NCBI GenBank assembly: GCA_028711345.1
Contig: JAQTSK010000012.1
Coordinates: 1-36,826, forward strand
Source of the DNA: Candidatus Peribacteraceae bacterium
Lineage (GTDB): Bacteria > Patescibacteriota > Gracilibacteria > Peribacterales > Peribacteraceae
DNA: 36,826 nt
Reading direction: 5' to 3'
This document shows positions 21,758 through 29,495 of the stretch, piece after piece. The number at the start of each line of letters is the position of its first letter. Position 1 is the first letter of the stretch. Below the pieces are notes generated by a model, which saw only the letters and a list, made by a program, of their open reading frames with translations, did no database searches and was not told where the DNA came from. The translations under genes were made by a program, and so were the position numbers.

Positions 21758-23008
21758 TCACGTTCCCTCCCTCCAGCTCCCCAGATACTTCTTCTGCTCT
21801 GCCGTCAGCTCATCGATCTTCACACCCATGGCAATGAGCTGCTGGTTGGCAATGCGGTCATCGATGTCCTTGGGCAGCGTGATCACGGTCGGCTGCAGCC
21901 TTCCTTTGTTCTTCACCAGATATTCACACGCCAGCGCCTGACCGCAGAAGCTTAAGCTCATCACTTCGCTCGGGTGGCCTTCGGCCGAGGCCAGATTCAC
22001 GAGCCTGCCTTCGCCTGCGACGTAGATCACGCGGCCGTTACTCAGTTTGTACTCGTCCAAGTAGTGCCGGACGCGACGCTTTCTCGCGGCCTTCTTCTCC
22101 AGCGAGGCCATATCGATTTCGTGGTCGAAGTGACCGGAGTTGGCCAGCACTGCGCCGTCTTTCATCTTCTCCATGTGCTCCATGCGGATGACGTGGATGT
22201 CGCCGGTGACGGTGATGAAGAGGTCGCCGAGCGTAGTCGCTTCTTCCATCTTCATGACGCGGTGGCCGTCCATGGCCGCTTGCAATGCGGCGAAGGCATC
22301 CACTTCCGTCACGATCACCTGAGAGCCGAGACCTTTGGCGCGCATCGCCACACCTTTGCCGCAGCTGCCGTAACCGAGGACGACGACGGTCTTGCCCGCG
22401 AAGAGCATGTTGGTCGAGCGCAGAATTCCGTCGAGCGTTGATTGTCCCGTCCCGTAGTAGTTGTCCATCAGGTGCTTGGTCAGGTTGTCGTTGACCGCAA
22501 TGACGGGAACTTTCAGTTCACCTTCCTTCTCCATTGCCCGCAGCCGGATCACGCCCGTCGTCGTCTCCTCGCACGCACCGATTAATTTTGGCAGGAATCC
22601 TTTGTGCTTGGTGTGGATTTCGGTTACCAAATCACAGCCATCATCGATCGTGATGTCCGGCTCGGTCTGAATGACGGCGGTCAAAAATTTGTAGTAATCC
22701 TCACGGCTCTCGCCCTTGTACGCCCAGACTTCCACGCCTTCCTCGGCAAGCGCGGCGGCGATGTCATCTTGAGTACTCAGAGGATTGCATCCGGTGATGG
22801 CGACACGCGCGCCTCCGGCGACGAGTGTCCGGATCAGGATGCCGGTTTCCTTGGTCACGTGGAGCGCCATGCCGATGGTCAGGCATTTGAACGGCTTCGT
22901 TTTCGCAAATTCATTTCGCACCGTGAGGAGCGCACCCATGTGCTTCTCGGCGATTTCGAGATTCAGCTTGCCTTGGGCGGCAAGTTTGGGATCACGGACG
23001 TAGGACAT
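21758..23008 (-). CDS. ahcY: Adenosylhomocysteinase (S-adenosylhomocysteine hydrolase)
   Basis: The enzyme splits AdoHcy into adenosine and homocysteine with a bound NAD, removing the product inhibitor of methyltransferases such as TrmD. The 416-residue product has GMALHVTKETGILIRTL, VAITGCNPLSTQDDIAAAL, VNDNLTKHLMDNYYGTGQST, the Rossmann motif VVVLGYGSCGKGVAMRAKGLG, LANSGHFDHEIDM and GRLVNLASAEGHPSEVMSLSF. Start 23008 (MSYVRDPKLA) fits the family; the 19 upstream codons are heptamer repeat. The neighbouring PfkB kinase could remove the adenosine and pull the reversible reaction forward. Confidence 0.96.
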   Translation of the reverse strand: MSYVRDPKLAAQGKLNLEIAEKHMGALLTVRNEFAKTKPFKCLTIGMALHVTKETGILIRTLVAGGARVAITGCNPLSTQDDIAAALAEEGVEVWAYKGESREDYYKFLTAVIQTEPDITIDDGCDLVTEIHTKHKGFLPKLIGACEETTTGVIRLRAMEKEGELKVPVIAVNDNLTKHLMDNYYGTGQSTLDGILRSTNMLFAGKTVVVLGYGSCGKGVAMRAKGLGSQVIVTEVDAFAALQAAMDGHRVMKMEEATTLGDLFITVTGDIHVIRMEHMEKMKDGAVLANSGHFDHEIDMASLEKKAARKRRVRHYLDEYKLSNGRVIYVAGEGRLVNLASAEGHPSEVMSLSFCGQALACEYLVKNKGRLQPTVITLPKDIDDRIANQQLIAMGVKIDELTAEQKKYLGSWREGT

Positions 23009-23019
23009 GATTGTCGAAT

Positions 23020-23089
23020 GGATAATGGATAATTGAGAATTGATAATGACAGAAACATTATCCATTATCCATTTTCAATTATCCATTCC
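23020..23089. repeat. Heptamer-repeat inverted pair, family C
   Basis: The left arm is GGATAAT, GGATAAT, TGAGAAT and TGATAAT (23020-23047). The right arm is ATTATCC, ATTATCC, ATTTTCA, ATTATCC and ATTCCC (23057-23090). The arms are reverse complementary in 7-nt register with a loop of about 9 nt. It fills the space between the PfkB gene's stop and ahcY. Similar units occur at 35883-35917. Confidence 0.9.
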
Positions 23090-23115
23090 CTTCCCGTCTT
23101 CATTGCGACAGACAC

Positions 23116-24060
23116 TCAGGATCGGGGGAGTCTCTCCCCATAATTCTCAAACACCCGTCCATCGAGCATCTCCCAATCCACACTCTCCAACATCGTCCCT
23201 TCCTGCTCGCAGACCAGCGATCCCATCGCCGCGGCGAGGCGGCCGGTATCGACTAATGACCATTTCCGCGACAGTCCGTAGAGGAGTGCCGCGCGGACCG
23301 CATCACCGGCACCCGTCGGATTTTTCAGGTGATCGACTTTGCACGCGGGGATGTCATGGGATTCATCTTTCTTCGCAATCCGGATGCCGCGTTCGCCGAG
23401 CGTGATGACGAGGAGGCCGCACGCGTTCAATACCTCTTTCTCATTCCATCCGAGCTTTTTCGAGGCAAGTTCCCACTCGTACTCGTTGACCACCAGTCCG
23501 CTGCCGCCTTCGACGGCGTGCCGGAATTCGTCCTGCGCGAAGACGTGCGACTGCTGTCCGGGGTCGAAAAGGTAGGGAATCTTCGCGTGCCGCATCGCAC
23601 GCGCACCGCTTAGCATCAGGACCGGATTGCGCGCCGAGACGATGCCGAAGTCCACTTCTTCCCGCAGATCTCCGAGTTCGGGCAGACCTGCAGAACCGTC
23701 CGCGCCGGGATGGAAGAACGTGATCTGGCGCTCCGCGTTGTCCGTTCCGATGATGGCGGTTGCCGTGACGGCATCGTTTTTCTTCTGGACGAGGCTCACG
23801 TCCACGCCCCGCTCGTTGAGTAATTCCAGATACGATCCGCCGTCACTACCGACCGCACCGACAAGCATCGGCTCATCACCGAGCAGCGACGCATTCCACG
23901 CGATGTTCGCCCCCGTTCCGCCGTGGTGACGCTCCAGATGCTGCGCCAGAAACGAGACCGAGAGCTTTTCCAGATTATTGGCGTCGATTGCATCAGCGAA
24001 CGATCCTTCCGTATGGAGCAGGAGATCGTAGGCGATGGAACCGTGGATGAGATATTTCAT
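23116..24060 (-). CDS. PfkB-family carbohydrate/nucleoside kinase, possible adenosine kinase
   Basis: The 314-residue ribokinase-fold product has HGSIAYDLLLH near the start, HHGGTGANIAWNASLLGDEPMLVGAVGSD (substrate-binding GG region), a lid segment TATAIIGTDNAERQITFFHPGA, and the catalytic C-terminal NPTGAGDAVRAALLYGL with the GAGD anion hole and base Asp. The family covers ribokinase, fructokinase and adenosine kinase. Adjacency on the same strand to ahcY makes adenosine the most attractive substrate, but this is inference from context. A lone TATTTC ~15 nt upstream is a weak -10. Confidence 0.88.
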   Translation of the reverse strand: MKYLIHGSIAYDLLLHTEGSFADAIDANNLEKLSVSFLAQHLERHHGGTGANIAWNASLLGDEPMLVGAVGSDGGSYLELLNERGVDVSLVQKKNDAVTATAIIGTDNAERQITFFHPGADGSAGLPELGDLREEVDFGIVSARNPVLMLSGARAMRHAKIPYLFDPGQQSHVFAQDEFRHAVEGGSGLVVNEYEWELASKKLGWNEKEVLNACGLLVITLGERGIRIAKKDESHDIPACKVDHLKNPTGAGDAVRAALLYGLSRKWSLVDTGRLAAAMGSLVCEQEGTMLESVDWEMLDGRVFENYGERLPRS

Positions 24061-24094
24061 GAGGAGCGGGAAGCGAAATACTGAAACACTGGCA

Positions 24095-24122
24095 GCTATG
24101 AGCTTTGAGCTATGAGCTTTGA
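24095..24122. repeat. Heptamer repeat, family E, left arm (contains a stop codon)
   Basis: Units are GCTATGA, GCTTTGA, GCTATGA and GCTTTGA in exact register. On the minus strand they encode the last residues of the four-helix-bundle protein and supply its TAG stop (24096-24098). The inverted right arm is at 24479-24513, on the other side of the gene. Confidence 0.88.
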
Positions 24123-24464
24123 GTGAAGTCTGTGGAGCATTCTACTTATTTCATCCAATAACTGCAGTACAGGTGTGGCATGTTCATTCGAAAGATATCC
24201 AATATCCACGCTCAGCAGTACTTGGGTTTCCAGCTCTGCAATTGACCCTCGGGCGATGAGAACATAATTAGCAAATTCGCGATCAGATGAACGTTGGCTT
24301 CCTTCTGCGATATTCGACGGAATCGAAACAGCGGCACGACGTATTTGTGATGTGAGGCCAAACAGTTCTTCTTTCGGGAAAGCTTTTGTCAGTTGATAGA
24401 CAATTTTTACCAGTGCTCTACCTTTAACCCAGACGCGAAGGTCCTTGTATGACATTTTGAGCAT
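24096..24464 (-). CDS. Four-helix-bundle protein, S23/23S rRNA intervening-sequence type
   Basis: The 122-residue product has the family signature: YKDLRVWVKGRALVKIVYQLTKAFPKEELFGLTSQIRRAAVSIPSNIAEGSQR, followed by FANYVLIARGSIAELETQVLLSVDIGY and a C-terminal helix. Homologues were first seen as ORFs within intervening sequences of 23S rRNA, and relatives (Avd) assist diversity-generating retroelements. They form basic pentamers that bind nucleic acid. Here the gene stands alone between the PfkB gene and ugd and is enclosed by inverted heptamer arrays (24095-24122 and 24479-24513). A TAGCAT box ends 6 nt before the ATG. No reverse transcriptase or rRNA is in the window. Confidence 0.9.
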   Translation of the reverse strand: MLKMSYKDLRVWVKGRALVKIVYQLTKAFPKEELFGLTSQIRRAAVSIPSNIAEGSQRSSDREFANYVLIARGSIAELETQVLLSVDIGYLSNEHATPVLQLLDEISRMLHRLHSKLIAQSS

Positions 24465-24470
24465 GCTTCA

Positions 24471-24476
24471 ATGCTA
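24471..24476 (-). promoter_or_regulatory. -10 box (TAGCAT), leaderless arrangement
   Basis: Minus-strand TAGCAT ends 6 nt before the ATG at 24464 and touches the right-hand heptamer array. Confidence 0.45.
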
Positions 24477-24478
24477 TC

Positions 24479-24513
24479 GCTCAAAGCTCTCAGCTCAAAG
24501 CTTATCGCTCGAA
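24479..24513. repeat. Heptamer repeat, family E, right arm
   Basis: Units are GCTCAAA, GCTCTCA, GCTCAAA, GCTTATC and GCTCGAA. It is the approximate reverse complement of the array at 24095-24122. Together the two enclose the four-helix-bundle gene. Confidence 0.85.
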
Positions 24514-24527
24514 GAGTCAATCATTGC

Positions 24528-24533
24528 TACACT
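24528..24533 (+). promoter_or_regulatory. -10 box (TACACT, TGC-extended) for ugd, leaderless arrangement
   Basis: TTGCTACACT is followed by 6 nt and the ATG at 24540. Confidence 0.65.
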
Positions 24534-24539
24534 TACGCC

Positions 24540-25865
24540 ATGCGCATCGCCATCGTCGGTACCGGTTACGTCGGCCTCGTCTCCGCTGCCTGCTTCGCGG
24601 AGCTGGGGCATGAGGTGATCGGCGTCGATATTGATCAGGAGAAGGTGAAGATGCTGAAGAAAGGCATCAGTCCCATCTACGAGCCGGGGCTGGAGGAATT
24701 GATCCGGTCAAATCTCAAGAGCAAGAGGCTCTCGTTCACGACCGATCTCACCGAGGTGCTGCCACATGTGCAGGTGCTCTTCTCCGCTGTGGCGACACCG
24801 CCCGGAGAGGGGTACAAGGCTGATCTCCGTGCCGTGTTCACCGTTGCCGAGACTGTCGCGCAGCACCTTGATCACGATCTGGTCTTCGTCAACAAGTCGA
24901 CGGTACCGGTCGGAACGGGGGAGAAATGTGAAGAGAAGATTCAAGCGATTCTGAAGAAGCGAGGACTCACGATCAACATTCCGGTGGTGAGCAATCCCGA
25001 ATTCCTGCGGGAAGGCATGGCGGTGACGGACACGATGATGCCGGACAGGGTTGTCGTTGGAGTCAACGGAGGAGCGATCAGCGATCAGCGATCAGCGATT
25101 AGCATAATGGAAGATTTATATCGTCCGATCACACGGGTCGGGAAACCGCTCGTTTTCATGAGCCGCGAGAGCGCCGAGATCGTGAAGTATGCGTCCAACG
25201 CCTTCCTCGCGACGAAGATCAGTTTCATCAACATGTTGACTCCGCTCTGTGAGAAAACGGGCGCAAACATCCGTGATATCGCCAAGGGAGTCGGGCTGGA
25301 TAACCGCATCGGTCCAAAGTTCCTGCACGCCGGCATCGGCTACGGCGGGAGCTGCTTCCCCAAGGACGTGAAGGCGCTGCTTGCCATCTCCCGCGAATGG
25401 AACATCCCGCTGCCCATCGTCGAGGCGACCGACGCGGTCAATCATCAACAACGCAAACGATTCATCGACAGGATTCTACAGTCACTCAAAAAGAAATCGC
25501 TCGTTGCGGTATTAGGTTTGGCGTTCAAGCCGAAGACCGACGACATGCGCGAAGCGCCGGCAATTGACGTCATCGAAGCGTTGATCAATGCCGGGCATTC
25601 CGTGACCGCCTTCGATCCCGTTGCCATGGATCGGGCCAAGCCGCTCTTGCCCAAGGGCGTGAAGTATTCCTCATCACCGTTGGAAGTGGCAAAAGGCGCA
25701 GATGCCGTTTTGGTTCTGACGGAATGGGATGTATTCCGCGGACTTGATTTGAAAGCGTTGAAGAAAATGATGAAGGGGAAGAATTTGTTCGATGGCAGGA
25801 ATATCTACGAGCCGGAGGAGGCGGAGACTGCAGGACTGAAGTATGTCGGTATCGGTTTGACGTGA
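24540..25865 (+). CDS. ugd: UDP-glucose 6-dehydrogenase
   Basis: The 441-residue enzyme oxidises UDP-glucose to UDP-glucuronate with two NAD. It has MRIAIVGTGYVGLVSAACFAELGHEVIGVD, the thioester-forming Cys in GIGYGGSCFPKDVKALL, VSNPEFLREGMAV, and a C-terminal domain VLGLAFKPKTDDMREAPAIDVI. An insert GAISDQRSAIS between VVVGVN and IMEDLYRPI is encoded by heptamers GCGATCA (25074-25101). Homologues have a short loop there. The UDP-glucuronate 4-epimerase 370 nt downstream would use its product. Start 24540 is set by the family N-terminus and the -10 box; the earlier ATG at 24471 reads through a repeat. Confidence 0.95.
   Translation: MRIAIVGTGYVGLVSAACFAELGHEVIGVDIDQEKVKMLKKGISPIYEPGLEELIRSNLKSKRLSFTTDLTEVLPHVQVLFSAVATPPGEGYKADLRAVFTVAETVAQHLDHDLVFVNKSTVPVGTGEKCEEKIQAILKKRGLTINIPVVSNPEFLREGMAVTDTMMPDRVVVGVNGGAISDQRSAISIMEDLYRPITRVGKPLVFMSRESAEIVKYASNAFLATKISFINMLTPLCEKTGANIRDIAKGVGLDNRIGPKFLHAGIGYGGSCFPKDVKALLAISREWNIPLPIVEATDAVNHQQRKRFIDRILQSLKKKSLVAVLGLAFKPKTDDMREAPAIDVIEALINAGHSVTAFDPVAMDRAKPLLPKGVKYSSSPLEVAKGADAVLVLTEWDVFRGLDLKALKKMMKGKNLFDGRNIYEPEEAETAGLKYVGIGLT
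25074..25101 (+). repeat. Heptamer repeat read in frame inside ugd
   Basis: GCGATCA occurs three times, then GCGATTA, in exact 7-nt register. It is read as AISDQRSAIS in a surface loop between two conserved motifs. Confidence 0.9.
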
Positions 25866-25878
25866 TAAATATTTAAGG

Positions 25879-25884
25879 TATAAC
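25879..25884 (+). promoter_or_regulatory. -10 box (TATAAC) for the small gene at 25892
   Basis: GGTATAAC ends 7 nt before the GTG at 25892. It supports a leaderless GTG start for an otherwise unsupported ORF. Confidence 0.5.
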
Positions 25885-25891
25885 AACTAAT

Positions 25892-26176
25892 GTGAGGGCG
25901 ACTCAATTTCTTCGGGATCTTGTTTCAGACGTTGATTCGACGCAGGAACGAGTAACACTTCGGTTTTTCGTCGAACCTGAGGATGTTGCTCTGTGCCCGG
26001 ATCCAAGCCTTGGGCACGGAGTGTTGCACGATACGAAGTTCAATTACCCATGTCCCGCTTACGGCGGGATGCTGAATCATCGATGTAATCTGCTTGATAG
26101 AGATTGCCCCATTCAGTATCGGATGGTGATGATCGGCCGGGAGACTTATCTTTTATTTGTTCATCCGGAACACTGA
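25892..26176 (+). CDS. Hypothetical protein with four cysteines
   Basis: The 94-residue product begins (GTG) MRATQFLRDLVSDVDSTQERVTL. The central region LCPDPSLGHGVLHDTKFNYPCP and NHRCNLLDRDCPIQY has four Cys and several His, which might bind a metal. The C-terminus is a strand-like YRMVMIGRETYLLFVHPEH. I do not recognise a family. It lies between ugd and the UDP-glucuronate epimerase and has its own -10 box, so it is probably real, but base composition is intermediate and no homology is evident by eye. Confidence 0.5.
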   Translation: MRATQFLRDLVSDVDSTQERVTLRFFVEPEDVALCPDPSLGHGVLHDTKFNYPCPAYGGMLNHRCNLLDRDCPIQYRMVMIGRETYLLFVHPEH

Positions 26177-26224
26177 ATATCCCTCCGTCGGCTTCAACGT
26201 AGCCTGTTGCACGGCAATATCTGC

Positions 26225-26230
26225 TAGAAT
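26225..26230 (+). promoter_or_regulatory. -10 box (TAGAAT, TGC-extended), leaderless arrangement
   Basis: CTGCTAGAAT is followed by 6 nt and the ATG at 26237. Confidence 0.65.
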
Positions 26231-26236
26231 CCTTTC

Positions 26237-27184
26237 ATGAAAATCCTCTTAACCGGCGCCGCCGGATTCATCGGCTTCCATACCGCGCAAGTGCTTCTGG
26301 CCCGCGGCGATGAAGTCATCGGGTTCGATAACTTTTCCCCGTACTACGATCCGACACTGAAGGAGGCGCGTGCGAAGATTCTGGCGACGCACAAGAAGTT
26401 CACGATGATCCGCGGGGATATTCTGGATCGTCCCGCCCTCGGGAAAGCCATGCAGGGTGTCGATCGCGTCATTCATCTGGCAGCGCTTGCGGGTGTCCGG
26501 CATTCCTTCGAGCACCCCGAGGAGTACATCGAGATCAACATCAAGGGGTTCTTCCATGTTCTGGATGAGGTGCGGGTCCAGAAAATCGCAGGATTGATTT
26601 ACGCAAGTTCCAGCTCGGTCTACGGTGGGAACGGCAAACTGCCTGCGGAGGAAACCGATCGGACCGACAATCAGGTGTCGCTCTACGGCATGAACAAAAA
26701 GGACAACGAGCTTATGGCGCACACGTACCATCATCTCTACGGCATTCCGGTAACGGGACTCCGGTTCTTCACGGTGTACGGACCGTACGGCCGGCCGGAC
26801 ATGGCGCTCTTCATGTTCACGGAAGCCATCCTGAAAAATCGCACCATTCAGGTGTTCGGCGAGGGCAAGATGCAGCGCGACTTCACCTACGTTGATGACA
26901 TCGCAGCGGGAATTATCGCATCGGTTGATAAGAACTATCCGGAGGAAGTGTTCAACTTGGGATGCGGCCGGAAGGAAGAACTCATGGACTACATCGGTGC
27001 CGTGGAGACGGCCTGCGGCAAGACGGCGACGAAGCAGTTTTTGCCGATGCAACCGGGGGACGTCAGGGCGAGTCTCGCGAGCATCGAGAAGGCGAAGAAG
27101 ATGCTCGGGTTCGAGCCGAAGACGACCATTCGGGAAGGAGTGCCGAAGTTCGTGGCTTGGTATCGGAAGTACTACGGGGAGTAG
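26237..27184 (+). CDS. NAD-dependent epimerase, probable UDP-glucuronate 4-epimerase
   Basis: The 315-residue extended SDR has MKILLTGAAGFIGFHTAQVLLARGDEVIGFDNFSPYYDPTLKEAR, where the FDNFSPYYDPxLK segment is typical of UDP-glucuronate 4-epimerases. VIHLAALAGVRHSFEHPEEY, the Ser in SSSSVYGG, the catalytic pair in SLYGMNKKDNELMAHTY, and GLRFFTVYGPYGRPDMALFMFTEAI follow. It would convert UDP-GlcA to UDP-GalA, using the product of ugd upstream. The TAGAAT box sits 6 nt before the ATG with no Shine-Dalgarno. Confidence 0.9.
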   Translation: MKILLTGAAGFIGFHTAQVLLARGDEVIGFDNFSPYYDPTLKEARAKILATHKKFTMIRGDILDRPALGKAMQGVDRVIHLAALAGVRHSFEHPEEYIEINIKGFFHVLDEVRVQKIAGLIYASSSSVYGGNGKLPAEETDRTDNQVSLYGMNKKDNELMAHTYHHLYGIPVTGLRFFTVYGPYGRPDMALFMFTEAILKNRTIQVFGEGKMQRDFTYVDDIAAGIIASVDKNYPEEVFNLGCGRKEELMDYIGAVETACGKTATKQFLPMQPGDVRASLASIEKAKKMLGFEPKTTIREGVPKFVAWYRKYYGE

Positions 27185-27213
27185 AGAAGGTTCGGGGCAT
27201 CAGACTGTCGGGA

Positions 27214-28449
27214 TCACTTTGTCCAGACTTCCAGAGGCGCAGAGATGCGCTTCGTCCACAGATCGAAATTTCTGTCGTCCTCACACGATTTCTTGGTGCA
27301 GATGAACACCGCCGCCTGCTCTTCGATACTCGCGCGGAGTTCTTGAGAGAATGTCCGGATCGGTTGCCGGCTCTCGTACTGCCATTCATGACCGTACGCT
27401 CCGTCGATCAGGATCATGCCGGTGGTGATTCCTTGTGCGTGCAGAGCGGCCATGGTTTCCCGTGCGATGTTCAGACTTTTCTTCGGCGGATGAATGATGA
27501 TGACAATGATTGTTGCAACAGTCTGAAGCAGCAGAAAGCCGCGGGGCGGGACTTTGCGTCGGCAGAAGAGCAGAAAGAAACCTCCGGTCAGAAGAGGAAG
27601 GAGCAGAACGGCGTGGTGCTGCCGTGGGAAAAGGAGGATGAACGTGAGGATCAGAATAAGACTCAGGAAGAGGTCTCTGCGCCCGCCGGTGAGAATTCCC
27701 CACAGTCCCACGACAGATGTCACATACCCGCCTGCAAACAGAAAAATCTTCATCGCAAGCAGAAAGCGTTGTCCGGTCTCGAGAGGCATATCCTGCGTCG
27801 GAATCTGCGGCATGCCGGCGACGGCGAGAGGGTACCCGAGCAAGTAGATGCCGAGAAGCAGCACAGGAATGGTGAAATACAGGACTGACTCGCGCAGATG
27901 TGCCCGGTTGCTCCTGAGCCCGGACCAGACAAGAGGTGCATAGAGCAGGCACTGGTACGAGATGAAGAGAGAGAGGAGCCACAGAAGGCCGACGCAGGGG
28001 CCCCGGCAATGACCGGTTCCTTCGGGATGCAGAGCGACCCAGACGAAGGCCAGTCCGCATACCGTTGTCATGGTCACAGGCAGCAGCGTTCCCCCCTGCA
28101 TGATCAGTGCTGCAGACAGGAGCCAAGTTCCCACCAGTGCCATCTGTCGTTCCAATGGCAGCACCGTCCCCAGATCCCAGAGAAGCCAGCCCGCCTGCAC
28201 CGCTATCGATGCGAGAACGAAGCGCATGAGAAATTCATGAAAAGTCAGAGAGGCTCCAAAGGAAAGGAACCAGCGGATTGCATGTGGGAGCGAAAAGGGG
28301 ACTTCGAGCAGGTATTTCGCTTCATCGCTCTGGAGCCCCATCCGCATGCCGAGCAACGCAATGCCCAGAGCGATCAACTCGAAGATGCCGATGACTAGAA
28401 TCGTTCGACGCACGAGAGAGGGAAGGTTGCAGTGAGCGTGATGACGCAC
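27214..28449 (-). CDS. Polytopic membrane protein, GT-C (PMT-like) glycosyltransferase candidate
   Basis: The product of up to 411 residues has about ten hydrophobic segments (TILVIGIFELIALGIALLG, GLLWLLSLFISYQCLLYAPL, VLYFTIPVLLLGIYLLGYPL, LFLSLILILTFILLFP) and a soluble C-terminal tail. The first loop reads RMGLQSDEAKYLLEVPFSLP; the Asp-Glu pair is the usual acidic site in PMT/ArnT-like GT-C proteins. The ATG at 28449 overlaps the DPM1-like gene by 55 nt; a GTG at 28413 would reduce this to 19 nt. The overlap suggests coupled translation with the GT2 that makes the lipid-linked sugar. Confidence 0.75.
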   Translation of the reverse strand: MRHHAHCNLPSLVRRTILVIGIFELIALGIALLGMRMGLQSDEAKYLLEVPFSLPHAIRWFLSFGASLTFHEFLMRFVLASIAVQAGWLLWDLGTVLPLERQMALVGTWLLSAALIMQGGTLLPVTMTTVCGLAFVWVALHPEGTGHCRGPCVGLLWLLSLFISYQCLLYAPLVWSGLRSNRAHLRESVLYFTIPVLLLGIYLLGYPLAVAGMPQIPTQDMPLETGQRFLLAMKIFLFAGGYVTSVVGLWGILTGGRRDLFLSLILILTFILLFPRQHHAVLLLPLLTGGFFLLFCRRKVPPRGFLLLQTVATIIVIIIHPPKKSLNIARETMAALHAQGITTGMILIDGAYGHEWQYESRQPIRTFSQELRASIEEQAAVFICTKKSCEDDRNFDLWTKRISAPLEVWTK

Positions 28450-29393
28450 GGAATGGACGGCTGTGGTGTGAGCAGATGTTCCTGATAGCGGATATCGATC
28501 CGGTCACGGGAAACCGCGACGAGAGAGATGTCGGAGAGGCGCCACCCCTCACGCAAAGAGACGGCATTCAGTGCGGCCTGCGTCTTCGATCGGACCGCAG
28601 CGTCGGTAGAGAGAAGACGCAACGCCCAAGCCCTCGGGAGCGTGGCGGCTGTGACGATACACACGGCGATCGCAAATGCGAAAGAGAGTGATTTGTATCC
28701 GATGATGCGCGAGACCGTCAGACGTACCACTTGAAATACGAACTCGAACTGAACGCGAAGCGAGAGCTTGCTTCTGCCATGCCGTCGCATCCGGAAGATC
28801 AGGGGGATTTCTTTGATGCGTGTTCCCGGCGGAATGTTGGCCAGTATTTCGAGGAGGATTTTGAATCCTGTCGGTTTCAGCTTGTGTCGGAACGATCGGT
28901 ACAGCGGTGTGCGGAGCATGAAGAATCCGCCCAACGGATCGCTGACGGCAGCCTGCGAAATCCGGTTTGCCACCATCGTTCCTGTTTTGCTGATGATGCG
29001 ACGATCCCGTACCCACTCACCGACACTTCCGCCTGCGACGTATCTCGAACCGATGGCGAGATCGGCACCGTCCTGGATGGCGCCGAGGAGCCGGAGAATC
29101 AACTCCGTGTCATGCTGCCCGTCCGCATCCATGACCGCCAGCACGTCCCCACGCGCCGCATCAAACCCTTCCACCACCGCTGAACTGAGCCCCCGTTTCC
29201 CGATTCTCCGGATGACGCGGAGTGTCGGGATACTCTTGACTGTTTCTTGCACGATATGCCACGTTCCGTCCGGTGAGTTATCATCCACCACGATGATTTC
29301 ATGATCTTTCCCCTGCAGTACTCCATCCAGCACCTGGATCAGTGTCGTGATGTTCTCGGCCTCGTTGAATGTTGGCAGGATGATCGAAAGCAC
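28395..29393 (-). CDS. GT2 glycosyltransferase, DPM1-like polyprenyl-phosphate sugar synthase
   Basis: The ~332-residue product starts at GTG 29393 (VLSIILPTFNEAENI). Motifs are IIVVDDNSPDGTWHIVQE, VIRRIGKRGLSSAVVEGF, VLAVMDADGQHDTEL, IGSRYVAGGSVGEW, DPLGGFFMLRTPLYRS and RMRRHGRSKLSL, all usual for dolichol-phosphate mannose synthase homologues. A GtrA-like membrane domain is missing: after one hydrophobic segment (LSFAFAIAVCIVTAATL) comes an unassigned ~85-residue soluble tail. The separate GtrA-like gene at 35324 might supply that function. A -35 CTGACA, 18 nt and TACACT end 6 nt before the GTG. Confidence 0.9.
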   Translation of the reverse strand: MLSIILPTFNEAENITTLIQVLDGVLQGKDHEIIVVDDNSPDGTWHIVQETVKSIPTLRVIRRIGKRGLSSAVVEGFDAARGDVLAVMDADGQHDTELILRLLGAIQDGADLAIGSRYVAGGSVGEWVRDRRIISKTGTMVANRISQAAVSDPLGGFFMLRTPLYRSFRHKLKPTGFKILLEILANIPPGTRIKEIPLIFRMRRHGRSKLSLRVQFEFVFQVVRLTVSRIIGYKSLSFAFAIAVCIVTAATLPRAWALRLLSTDAAVRSKTQAALNAVSLREGWRLSDISLVAVSRDRIDIRYQEHLLTPQPSIPCVITLTATFPLSCVERF

Positions 29394-29399
29394 GGTTGG

Positions 29400-29429
29400 A
29401 GTGTAGAGGAAGACACCTGTGGTTGTCAG
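29400..29429 (-). promoter_or_regulatory. Promoter CTGACA-N18-TACACT for the DPM1-like gene, leaderless
   Basis: -10 TACACT (29400-29405, minus) ends 6 nt before the GTG at 29393. -35 CTGACA is at 29424-29429. This -35 overlaps the -35 of the divergent plus-strand promoter (29423-29428). Confidence 0.65.
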
Positions 29430-29453
29430 GGGCAGGGACCATTCTGTTACACT
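29423..29453 (+). promoter_or_regulatory. Promoter TTGTCA-N19-TACACT for the gene pair at 29496
   Basis: -35 TTGTCA (29423-29428) and -10 TACACT (29448-29453) lie on the plus strand. The ATG is at 29496, so the leader would be about 35 nt. It is back to back with the minus-strand promoter and shares the -35 bases. Confidence 0.55.
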
Positions 29454-29495
29454 GGCTGCATTCAATCACACCGTATCGTTGTCACTCTTTCTTTC

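Noticed and set aside
24096-24464. Diversity-generating retroelement suggested by the Avd-like four-helix protein
   Set aside because: No reverse transcriptase and no adenine-biased template/variable repeat pair are visible in the window.
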